DNA of 21,251 nt. Source: a virus. The translations under genes were made by a program, and so were the position numbers. Numbering within the stretch: the stretch's first letter is position 1; each line of letters opens with the position of its first letter. Below are positions 6,843 through 12,333 of the stretch, piece after piece. Below the pieces are notes generated by a model. It was not told where the DNA came from. It saw nothing but the letters and a program-made list of their open reading frames with translations, and made no database searches. The stretch lies in the IMG/VR virus record IMGVR_UViG_3300024306_000548, positions 1 through 21,251 of that record; one strand, written 5' to 3'.

Positions 6843-7403
6843 ATGCAATAGATTGAATATGCTTGTAAGGATGTAGTGTTCCATTTTAACAAAAAACACT
6901 TAGAGGACCAATCAATACCTATGTGGGTCCTAAAAACACATGGGGAATCATTTTACGTTCATCACGTTACCTGCGAGATACCTTGGACTACCAAGGAAAC
7001 ACCAGACAACTCGCACACCAAAGGTAGCATCAAGATCAAAGACTGTTTGCTGACTATCGACGGCGACAACTCTGCTACTATTTCTACTCTCACTATATTT
7101 GATAAGATCCGGTTACGGAACCAGAAGCTTGGTATCACCCGAATTATATTTGGTTGGGGATCCACCATGCACAAGGCCTTGGCGGGAAACGAGTTTAAGC
7201 ATTCGCCATTCAAGAATGTAGAAGGTTCGTGTGGCAGCAGTTACATTATTTGCGATCTGCTGAAAAAAGAAGAAGCCACTTTGGCAGCATTGAAGTATCC
7301 AAACAGTTGGCGCATACTCAAACCAAACGAAGCCTATTATCAGAAATATGATCAGAAAGGCACAATTTGGGAAGAAGATGAACTTGACTTAGAAGAAGAA
7401 TAA
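6843..7403 (+). CDS. Phage protein with in-frame amber at codon 3
   Basis: ATG 6843 has an excellent SD (AAGGA, 8-9 bases upstream) but reads ATG CAA TAG ATT GAA TAT, then stays open for 183 further codons (IEYACKDVVFHFNKKHLED onward) to TAA at 7401. With UAG suppressed the protein is 186 aa. Otherwise translation could restart at GTG 6876, which has AAGG 5 bases ahead, giving 175 aa beginning MFHFNKKH. The 10 residues between TAG and GTG look like genuine coding sequence. The suppressor tRNA at 5578 could decode this codon. The protein has an alpha/beta pattern, a Gly/Ser-rich GWGST, and an acidic tail EEDELDLEEE. Function unknown. Confidence 0.7.
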
Positions 7404-7412
7404 ATATATAAT
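7384..7412 (+). promoter_or_regulatory. Consensus sigma70-like promoter of the tmRNA
   Basis: TTGACT (7384-7389), 17-bp spacer, TATAAT (7407-7412), inside the end of the preceding gene. AATAAATA (7399-7406) overlaps it as a possible late box. Predicted start is about 7419, just before the acceptor piece. Confidence 0.7.
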
Positions 7413-7418
7413 GTAAGT

Positions 7419-7740
7419 TATTGCTGTATGAAGCGGAAGGAAAAGTGTTCTGGACGTGGGTTCGAGGCCCACCACCTCCACCTAAGTGTATAAGGTATAT
7501 TTAGGTGGGGGTGAATTCTGGTTTCGACAGGGCAAAGAGTAGAGAAGTGGACAGCACGGTAAGGCAGAAACCGTAGGGTTGGGGTTTCCCGGCCGTAGAC
7601 GCAAAAAAAGTAATCGCAAACGACGATTCATTTGACTTCGCAGCACTAAGCTTCACAGGTAACACTGTAGGCGGTCGTGTTGCACTAGCAGCCTAAGAAA
7701 CTGCAAGTCTGGGGTAGCTATACCTTATAACCCAAAATAG
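7419..7740 (+). ncRNA. ssrA: Circularly permuted (two-piece) tmRNA
   Basis: The 3' tRNA half comes first. Acceptor piece ~7419-7482: T arm GTGGG/CCCAC around TTCGAGG, then CACCTCC, discriminator A 7480 and CC 7481-7482 (the final A is not encoded). An intervening loop 7483-7506 follows. The coding piece from 7507 begins GGGGGTGAATTCTGG then TTTCGACAGGG. Acceptor stem 7507-7513/7473-7479 pairs 7 of 7 (one G-U), extended by 6-7 more pairs into the loop. ACAGCA (7551-7556) pairs with TGCTGT (7422-7427), the P2 helix that rejoins the two pieces. Pseudoknot 1 and the resume region resemble E. coli (AAAAAAAGTAATC then GCAAACGACG). It rescues stalled ribosomes and tags nascent chains; the 3' end of the coding piece is uncertain. 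Confidence 0.92.
7616..7696 (+). other. tmRNA tag reading frame (26 codons)
   Basis: Resume codon GCA 7616; the peptide begins ANDDSFDFAA, continues through LSFTGNT and ends GGRVALAA before TAA 7694-7696. The ANDD start and LAA end are the usual proteobacterial tag signature, LAA being the ClpXP/ClpAP recognition end. The usual tag is about 8-15 residues; here about 14 extra residues lie between a first FAAL and the terminal ALAA. Confidence 0.88.
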
Positions 7741-7741
7741 T

Positions 7742-7766
7742 AAAGGCTACTTCGGTAGCCTTTTTT
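7742..7766 (+). terminator. Rho-independent terminator of tmRNA
   Basis: AAAGGCTAC/GTAGCCTTT stem around a TTCG tetraloop, followed by a run of six T. Confidence 0.93.
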
Positions 7767-7767
7767 A

Positions 7768-7796
7768 TTGCACTCGCACAACAAAGACTATATACT
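7768..7796 (+). promoter_or_regulatory. Sigma70-like promoter of outer-membrane protein gene
   Basis: TTGCAC (7768-7773), 17-bp spacer, TATACT (7791-7796), beginning right behind the tmRNA terminator. Predicted start about 7803, inside the dyad at 7801-7826. Confidence 0.7.
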
Positions 7797-7800
7797 TGCT

Positions 7801-7826
7801 AATGATCAGTGATTTCACTAATCATT
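7801..7826 (+). promoter_or_regulatory. Operator-like dyad at the transcription start
   Basis: AATGAT, one base, AGTGA, TT, TCACT, one base, ATCATT: 11 of 12 positions per arm are symmetric around 7813/7814. It lies over the start point of the promoter at 7768-7796, the classic place for a repressor. The centre of two bases is too tight for an RNA hairpin loop, so a protein-binding DNA site is more likely. Its AATGAT half-site recurs upstream of pqqA. Confidence 0.55.
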
Positions 7827-7890
7827 TGTCGTGATGTTATCAAATTAATACAGACAGTAAGACACACGATCTCACATAAGGAAATTAAAG

Positions 7891-8442
7891 ATGAAGAAAA
7901 TTGCATTAGCAACAGTATTGGTTTTGGCCGCTTCGGTAGCCTCAGCCGCAGAAATGGGTCTAGAGTATAAGGACTATAACGGAGTAAATGGTGGCGACAA
8001 TGCCAATGGTTACAGTTTAACTGTAGCAGGCAATGTAGCACCTGGCATCAAGTTAGATGCTAAATTCCAAAATAAACAAGTCGATGGAACTAACACCTTG
8101 TCAACTCGTTTAGAAACAGGTGTAACTGGTTCTGCTACTATTTCTGGTCCTGTATCAGCATATGTTCGTGGTGCAGTCGGCGAGAAGTTCACTAATACCA
8201 CAGACTTTTCATACTACTCAATCGAACCGGGTGTAGCGGTCAAACAAGGTCCAGTTGGTGTTAGCCTAGGTTGGAGATATCGTGATGCATTCAACGATGC
8301 TAACGGTGACCAGACCAGAACATGGCGGGCTAAACTAGGTTACGATCTAACCAAAGTAGACAATGTCTATGTAGGTTACGACCGTCAACGAGGTGACAGC
8401 GACTATAACGCTTGGCGCATTGGCTACGTAAGAAGTTTCTAA
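7891..8442 (+). CDS. Small outer-membrane beta-barrel protein
   Basis: 183 aa. A signal peptide of about 19 residues (MKKIALATVLVLAASVASA) is cleaved before AEMG. The rest alternates polar and hydrophobic residues in strand-length blocks, rich in Gly, Asn and Tyr. The chain ends YVRSF, with the C-terminal Phe that BAM recognises. The size suits an 8-stranded barrel. SD AAGGAA precedes ATG. It has its own promoter, operator dyad and terminator, so it is a single-gene cassette. A phage copy could mask receptors (superinfection exclusion) or alter permeability; both are inference. It could also be a host-derived porin fragment. Confidence 0.85.
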   Translation: MKKIALATVLVLAASVASAAEMGLEYKDYNGVNGGDNANGYSLTVAGNVAPGIKLDAKFQNKQVDGTNTLSTRLETGVTGSATISGPVSAYVRGAVGEKFTNTTDFSYYSIEPGVAVKQGPVGVSLGWRYRDAFNDANGDQTRTWRAKLGYDLTKVDNVYVGYDRQRGDSDYNAWRIGYVRSF

Positions 8443-8459
8443 TCCAATTAGATTCCACC

Positions 8460-8482
8460 AAAGGCCCCTAAGGGGCCTTTTT
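8460..8482 (+). terminator. Rho-independent terminator
   Basis: AAAGGCCCC/GGGGCCTTT with loop TAA and five T; ends the outer-membrane protein unit. Confidence 0.94.
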
Positions 8483-8545
8483 ATTTTCCAAAACGTTATT
8501 GATTTTTTCTATTAGCGTTATTAAAAAATATTTAGGAAAAACCTA

Positions 8546-8575
8546 TTGATTTTACGTTTTAATAGGATATATAAT
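8546..8575 (+). promoter_or_regulatory. Sigma70-like promoter of the peroxide-defence operon
   Basis: TTGATT (8546-8551), 18-bp spacer, TATAAT (8570-8575). An inverted repeat CCTATT (8542-8547) / AATAGG (8561-8566) brackets the -35 to spacer region and could be a regulator site. The leader to ATG 8631 is about 48 bases, with SD AAGGAG. Confidence 0.7.
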
Positions 8576-8630
8576 ACACACATAGAACAGAAGTTCTTAA
8601 AAGTTTTCAAACACACACAAGGAGATTGAA

Positions 8631-9164
8631 ATGAAAACAGTTGGTAATAAACTAGAAAAATTTGCCGTAACAGGAGTTAATCCAGGTAAGGATGATTTTT
8701 TCACAATTACAGACGAATCATTTGCTGGCAAGTGGAAAGTAATCGTTTACTATCCAAAGGACTTTACATTCGTATGTCCAACTGAAATCGTTGCATATGA
8801 TAAACTATTCCAAGACTTTGCTGACCGTGATGCTGTATTGTTGACTGGTTCAACAGACAACGAGTTCTGCAAACTTGCATGGCAAGCTGCACACGAGGAT
8901 CTAAAGAAGATCAAGCATATTCAATTCGCTGACACACAGCGTGGTGAACTAAGTCTTATTGAGCAACTAGGTGTATTCTATGCTCCAGCCGGTGCTGCAC
9001 TTCGCGCCACATTCATCGTTGACCCGGACAACGTTATCCAACACGTTACTGTCAACAACTTGAACGTTGGTCGTAGCCCAGAAGAAACTCTACGTATTCT
9101 TGATGCGCTACAAACTGGCGAACTTTGTGCATGTAACCGCACAGTCGGCGGCGAAACACTGTAA
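8631..9164 (+). CDS. ahpC: Peroxiredoxin AhpC, mycobacterial type
   Basis: 177-aa 2-Cys peroxiredoxin that reduces H2O2 and organic peroxides. Peroxidatic C49 sits in PKDFTFVCPTE. The C-terminal ELCACNR gives resolving-cysteine candidates C166 and C168, the CxC arrangement of Mycobacterium AhpC, which is recycled by AhpD rather than AhpF. Consistently, an ahpD gene lies 500 bases downstream in the same run. The chain is slightly shorter than bacterial AhpC (~187-195). Good SD (AAGGAG). The stop overlaps the next ATG (TAATG). Confidence 0.95.
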   Translation: MKTVGNKLEKFAVTGVNPGKDDFFTITDESFAGKWKVIVYYPKDFTFVCPTEIVAYDKLFQDFADRDAVLLTGSTDNEFCKLAWQAAHEDLKKIKHIQFADTQRGELSLIEQLGVFYAPAGAALRATFIVDPDNVIQHVTVNNLNVGRSPEETLRILDALQTGELCACNRTVGGETL

Positions 9165-9496
9165 TGTATTATCACGCACACGTCTACTGGAAAACACAAG
9201 AACAGCGTTTGATTGCTCTTGTGCTTAGAGACATGCTTTCTAAGTTAGACTGTTCGTTAGGCAGGGTTTGGGATGAGCCCATTGGCCCCCATCCTCTGCC
9301 AATGTATCAAGTTAACTTTAATAGTAAAAATTATAAAGAGGTTGTTTCGTTACTTAAAGATAAGAATATTAGCATTCTTATTCATGAAGACACAGGAGAC
9401 GACCTGCGTGACCATACAGAAGGTGCTCGTTGGATAGGTCAAGAACTCAAACTTGACCTTGAATGGTTAGAAAAATACACAAGGAGTAAAAAATGA
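9164..9496 (+). CDS. DOPA 4,5-dioxygenase-family protein
   Basis: 110 aa, matching the small DOPA-dioxygenase-like family: YHAHVYW (H4, H6), GRVWDEPIGPHPLPMYQV (H43), LIHEDTGDDLRDHTEGARWIG (H74, H84) and LDLEWLE. These His residues are the usual metal-site candidates. Bacterial members are mostly uncharacterised, so ring cleavage of a catechol is known only for plant/fungal relatives. It sits between ahpC and ahpD, overlapping both neighbours by 1 and 4 bases, which implies a role in the same oxidative-stress unit. That role is inference. Confidence 0.88.
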   Translation: MYYHAHVYWKTQEQRLIALVLRDMLSKLDCSLGRVWDEPIGPHPLPMYQVNFNSKNYKEVVSLLKDKNISILIHEDTGDDLRDHTEGARWIGQELKLDLEWLEKYTRSKK

Positions 9497-9654
9497 AACC
9501 AGTATTGATACAAAACTTAATCAAACACAACAAGGGAAAGTATAAGGCAACTCCTATTACTGAAGAAGACCGTAAACAGCATGATCGTGCTATGGGAAAG
9601 TTTATCTTTTGGTTTGTGGCATTTTTGTTTATTACGGGTCTCGTAATTGCCTAA
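9493..9654 (+). CDS. Small single-pass membrane protein (53 aa)
   Basis: Begins ATGA on the previous stop, with AAGGAG ahead. A basic N-terminal half (LIKHNKGKYKATPITEEDRKQHDR) precedes one C-terminal membrane segment (FIFWFVAFLFITGLVIA), so it looks C-tail anchored with the bulk in the cytoplasm. No family recognised. It is embedded in the peroxide-defence operon. Confidence 0.75.
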   Translation: MKPVLIQNLIKHNKGKYKATPITEEDRKQHDRAMGKFIFWFVAFLFITGLVIA

Positions 9655-9664
9655 GGAGACAAAC

Positions 9665-10180
9665 ATGACAGCATGGGTAGATACAATTAAAGAAGCATTA
9701 CCTGAGTATGCTAAAGACACTAAACTGAATCTCGATTCAGTCGTGAAGCGTTCAACCCTACCGCAGGAAGTAGCAGAAGGTTGTGCCGTGGCAGCAGCAA
9801 TGGCTACAGGCAACGGAAAATTGGTTAGCTTTATTCAAAGCGGTATGGAAAATACTATAGAGAGAGATGCTGCCTTAACAGCCGCAAGTCTAATGGGTAT
9901 GAACAATGTTTGGTATCCGTATGTAGAAATGGTAGACGATCCAGCACTTAAGGGATTGCCACCTCAGCTACGTATGAATGCTATCAGCACACACGGGGGC
10001 ACGACACAGGACCGTTTTGAAGCTTATGCTTTATCGGCCAGTATCGTAGGCAAATGCCATTTCTGTGTGGCAGCACATTATGATACTTTAAAGAAGGCAG
10101 GTTACACCGTAGAACAATTACGTGATATTGGACGTATAGCGGCAGTTATCACTAGTGTGGCAAAGGTGTTAAACAGTTAA
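9665..10180 (+). CDS. ahpD: Alkylhydroperoxidase AhpD
   Basis: 171 aa from ATG 9665 (SD AAGGAG); a longer TTG start lacks support. AhpD landmarks: E119, C131-HF-C134 and H138 in KCHFCVAAHYDTLKKAG. In Mycobacterium AhpD, Cys130/Cys133 with Glu118 and His137 relay electrons from lipoamide dehydrogenase/SucB to AhpC. Here the residue before the second Cys is Phe, while the His follows the first Cys; from memory the mycobacterial order is the reverse. The pairing with ahpC gives the phage a complete AhpF-independent peroxide reductase that would draw on host lipoamide. Confidence 0.93.
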   Translation: MTAWVDTIKEALPEYAKDTKLNLDSVVKRSTLPQEVAEGCAVAAAMATGNGKLVSFIQSGMENTIERDAALTAASLMGMNNVWYPYVEMVDDPALKGLPPQLRMNAISTHGGTTQDRFEAYALSASIVGKCHFCVAAHYDTLKKAGYTVEQLRDIGRIAAVITSVAKVLNS

Positions 10181-10186
10181 TAAATA
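10179..10186 (+). promoter_or_regulatory. T4-type late promoter candidate
   Basis: AATAAATA overlaps the ahpD stop codon; expected start about 10192, followed by SD AAGGAGG for the small gene at 10209. No sigma70 -35 seen. Confidence 0.5.
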
Positions 10187-10208
10187 TTAGTCAAGGAGGG
10201 GCAAGACT

Positions 10209-10367
10209 ATGAAACAGAAAAAGCTCATAGCGGAACTGTATAAGGCTTGCTTCGACCACGACGCCAAGAAGATGGCCGAACTCAAACAAATTGAGTTCCA
10301 GAAAATCTTGAAACGCAAGGCCGAAGGTAAGCATTTTACACACCGATGGACCGTGGTTCAGATTTAA
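10209..10367 (+). CDS. Small basic phage protein (52 aa)
   Basis: SD AAGGAGGGG then ATG 10209. It starts [21 protein letters not shown] and ends [10 protein letters not shown]. It is a helical Lys-rich small protein with alternating Lys/Glu; function unknown. It stands alone between two late-type boxes. Confidence 0.72.
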   Translation: MKQKKLIAELYKACFDHDAKKMAELKQIEFQKILKRKAEGKHFTHRWTVVQI

Positions 10368-10383
10368 TTACTTGTAACTGATC

Positions 10384-10445
10384 TGTAATATTACACACAG
10401 TAAAGAGCGGTAAATATTAGCACTATGCTAAAAACTTACCGCTCT
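10384..10445 (+). promoter_or_regulatory. Palindrome and nested inverted repeat around a start codon
   Basis: TGTAATATTACA (10384-10395) is a perfect 12-bp palindrome. AGAGCGGTAA (10404-10413) pairs perfectly with TTACCGCTCT (10436-10445). Inside, TTAGCA (10417-10422) pairs with TGCTAA (10426-10431) around CTA. The ATG (10425-10427) is therefore partly in the inner stem, and the right outer arm falls in codons 4-7. No SD is near the start. A GGTAAATA late box (10409-10416) lies in the left arm. Confidence 0.6.
10409..10416 (+). promoter_or_regulatory. T4-type late promoter candidate, nearly leaderless
   Basis: GGTAAATA; by T4 spacing the RNA would start near 10422, two or three bases before the ATG at 10425. 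It shares the GGTAAATA sequence with 17103-17110, which also lies just ahead of an SD-less start. Confidence 0.45.
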
Positions 10446-11270
10446 ATTTTTATCTCAGATATACATTTGGGAACCCGAGATTGTAAAGCAGAACAACTAA
10501 ACAACTTTTTAAAGCACAATACTTGCGAAACACTTTATCTAGTTGGCGACATTATCGATGCATGGCGCATACAACAAAATAAATGGCGATGGAAACAAAG
10601 CCACACGAATGTCGTTAGAAGAATCATGGGACACGCCAAACGCGGCACTCGAGTCGTATATATAGCAGGTAATCATGACGAATTCTTAAGACCATTGATG
10701 CCTTATGGTATCGGTTTTGGTAACATAGAAGTTGTTAATCAAATAGAACATATCGGTGTAGACACTAAACACTACCTTGTGGTTCACGGAGATCTATTCG
10801 ATGGTATTACTAGACTAGCACCTTGGTTGAGTTTCTTAGGAGACAAAGCCTACGATTTTGTTCTAATGTTAAACAACAAGTTTAATTGGATTCGACATCG
10901 TATGGGTTTTGGCTATTGGAGTTTATCTAAATATCTCAAGAGTCGTGTTAAGAAAGCCGTAGATTTTATATTCCAGTTTGAAAAGAATCTAGTAGCCTAC
11001 TGTCGAAAGCGTGGGTTTGATGGTGTCATCTGCGGACATATACATCATGCAGAGATCAAAGAGATAGACGGTATGATTTACATGAATGACGGCGATTGGG
11101 TAGAATCAATGACGGCTCTGGTAGAACATCATGACGGTCATTGGGAAATCATAACTTGGACCAAGGAGCGGGATGATGTGGTTAATGATATTAATAGCAG
11201 TTCACATAAACAATCCTCAAGACGTGCCAGGAAGGATAACTCTACAGTTTCAAACACAGCAACACTGTGA
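10425..11270 (+). CDS. LpxH-like metallophosphoesterase (UDP-2,3-diacylglucosamine diphosphatase family)
   Basis: 281 aa with the calcineurin-type dimetal signature in order: SDIHLG (D12, H14), VGDIID (D42), AGNHDE (N83, H84), VVHGD (H121) and CGHIHH (H205, H207). IHLGTRDCKAEQL and the spacing match the LpxH/YbbF-like branch that cleaves UDP-2,3-diacylglucosamine in lipid A synthesis. The Ser/Arg/Lys-rich tail after residue ~255 is unusual. In a phage it could rework lipid A or act on another pyrophosphate; the exact substrate is not shown. The start lies within a nested hairpin without SD. A glycosyltransferase follows, which supports an envelope role. Confidence 0.85.
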   Translation: MLKTYRSIFISDIHLGTRDCKAEQLNNFLKHNTCETLYLVGDIIDAWRIQQNKWRWKQSHTNVVRRIMGHAKRGTRVVYIAGNHDEFLRPLMPYGIGFGNIEVVNQIEHIGVDTKHYLVVHGDLFDGITRLAPWLSFLGDKAYDFVLMLNNKFNWIRHRMGFGYWSLSKYLKSRVKKAVDFIFQFEKNLVAYCRKRGFDGVICGHIHHAEIKEIDGMIYMNDGDWVESMTALVEHHDGHWEIITWTKERDDVVNDINSSSHKQSSRRARKDNSTVSNTATL

Positions 11271-11330
11271 ACAGGTTTTATCAACAATGTCTTATTGGTT
11301 AAAGTTTGAAAGTTTTAAGGTAGAGGGAAG

Positions 11331-12047
11331 ATGTCAGAAAATAAATTAAGTGATTTGATTACTATTGTAATACCTTGCAAAAACGAAGAAAATTATATTT
11401 TTAGTCTTTTAGAACACTTGCTATGGCAAAATGTTGGAGATACTAAAATCTATATCGCAGATGCATCCACAGATAAAACAAGAGATGTAATAGCAAAATA
11501 CTTTGATAGATTAAATATTGAAATCATAGATGGTGGACCTGTCGCTGTTGCAAGAAACAACGGAGCCAGATTAGTCAATACCCCTTATATTTTATTTGTA
11601 GATAGCGATGTTAGATTTTTTTCTCCTTATACAATAAAAGACTGCGTTGAAACTATTCATTCAAATAACTTAGACTTAGTGTCTGTAAATGCAAAATGCT
11701 ATGTCCGTGATATTCGAGCACAGATCGGATTCTCAATTTTTAATTTTATCAATAATATATTGAAACATTGGTCTCCGTTCGCAGTCGGGGCCTTTATGTT
11801 GACTCGAACAGACAAGTTTAGGGAATATGGCGGATTCGAAGAACATTATGTAGCCAGCGAGGACTTTTTCCTTTCAAAAAAATATTCTCCAGAAAAGTTT
11901 AAAATAGTGAATCATTATTTTGGACAAGATAATAGGAGATTTAAAAAAATGGGTTATTTTGGTATGGCATGGTTTTTATTGAAAAACTTCTATAATAGAA
12001 ATAATAAAGCATATTGGAATACCGTTGATCATTCTCGTTATTGGTGA
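11331..12047 (+). CDS. GT2 (GT-A fold) glycosyltransferase
   Basis: 238 aa. The N-terminal nucleotide-sugar fold is clear: ITIVIPCKNEENYIFSLLEHL, then IYIADASTDKTRD, GPVAVARNNGA and the metal-binding FVDSDVRFF, with VASEDFFLSKKY as the acidic ED catalytic region. The C-terminus is basic and aromatic. SD is GAGGG, with ATG at 11331. The gene is more AT-rich than its neighbours (many AAA/ATT runs), suggesting separate acquisition. Likely roles are glycosylating host envelope, phage DNA or virion proteins; the sequence does not decide. Confidence 0.88.
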   Translation: MSENKLSDLITIVIPCKNEENYIFSLLEHLLWQNVGDTKIYIADASTDKTRDVIAKYFDRLNIEIIDGGPVAVARNNGARLVNTPYILFVDSDVRFFSPYTIKDCVETIHSNNLDLVSVNAKCYVRDIRAQIGFSIFNFINNILKHWSPFAVGAFMLTRTDKFREYGGFEEHYVASEDFFLSKKYSPEKFKIVNHYFGQDNRRFKKMGYFGMAWFLLKNFYNRNNKAYWNTVDHSRYW

Positions 12048-12082
12048 TCATAAAATACACTATGATCATTTAATGATTATCA
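12026..12082 (+). promoter_or_regulatory. TGATCAT/AATGAT operator cluster upstream of pqqA
   Basis: TGATCAT occurs three times, at 12026, 12045 and 12063 (spacings 19 and 18 bp, about two helical turns), then TGATTATCA at 12074-12082. TGATCATA (12045-12052) and TATGATCA (12061-12068) are a perfect inverted repeat. ATCATTTAATGAT (12065-12077) is a perfect 13-bp palindrome. The cluster begins in the end of the glycosyltransferase gene and ends 26 bp before the pqqA -10. Confidence 0.55.
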
Positions 12083-12108
12083 GTATGGTTTTCATGGTGT
12101 TTTTGTCA

Positions 12109-12114
12109 TATAAT
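12109..12114 (+). promoter_or_regulatory. -10 element of pqqA promoter
   Basis: TATAAT is exact, but no good -35 stands 16-18 bp upstream (TGGTTT at 12086). With the dyads just upstream this suggests an activator-dependent promoter (inference). Leader to ATG is about 50 bases. Confidence 0.5.
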
Positions 12115-12171
12115 ACAGATACATACTAATGCAACGGTATGATATTTTATTTGTTAACAAGGAGAAACACT

Positions 12172-12243
12172 ATGTGGACCAAACCAGAAGCAGTTGAAAT
12201 GCGTTACGGTTTTGAAGTTACTATGTATATCATGAATCGATAA
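12172..12243 (+). CDS. pqqA: PqqA, pyrroloquinoline quinone precursor peptide
   Basis: 23-aa peptide, exactly the usual PqqA size. It begins MWTKPEAVEMRYG and ends FEVTMYIMNR. The family hallmark is E-x-x-x-Y: here E15 and Y19 in GFEVTMY, the Glu and Tyr whose side chains PqqE crosslinks to build PQQ. MWTKP, GFEVTMY and the final NR match beta/gammaproteobacterial PqqA as I remember them. SD AAGGAG lies 8 bases ahead, and a strong terminator follows within 25 bases, so it is a complete one-gene unit. No pqqBCDE is present in the window; the peptide would have to use host enzymes. PQQ is the cofactor of methanol dehydrogenases (MxaF/XoxF), pointing to a methylotrophic host. Confidence 0.9.
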   Translation: MWTKPEAVEMRYGFEVTMYIMNR

Positions 12244-12263
12244 TACATACAGTTACTCCAAAC

Positions 12264-12288
12264 AAAGGCCCACTTCGGTGGGCTTTTT
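12264..12288 (+). terminator. Rho-independent terminator of pqqA
   Basis: GCCCAC/GTGGGC with TTCG loop, extended by a G-U and A-T pairs, followed by TTTTT. Confidence 0.94.
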
Positions 12289-12289
12289 C

Positions 12290-12317
12290 TTGACTTCTGT
12301 GTTAAGTATGTTACAAT
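12290..12317 (+). promoter_or_regulatory. Sigma70-like promoter of the SGNH-SDR pair
   Basis: TTGACT (12290-12295), 16-bp spacer, TACAAT (12312-12317), starting right at the pqqA terminator. Expected start about 12324. Confidence 0.65.
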
Positions 12318-12333
12318 TAGAGAAAGGTATCTT

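Noticed and set aside
7404-7450. Glutamine riboswitch controlling the tmRNA
   Set aside because: I recall this arrangement in a related methylophage, but no glnA-type core (GGAAGTAGG-like) is visible; only about 7 bases separate the -10 box from the acceptor piece.
8443-8630. Hidden gene between the outer-membrane protein and ahpC
   Set aside because: The stretch is accounted for by a terminator, promoter and leader; no ORF with an SD.
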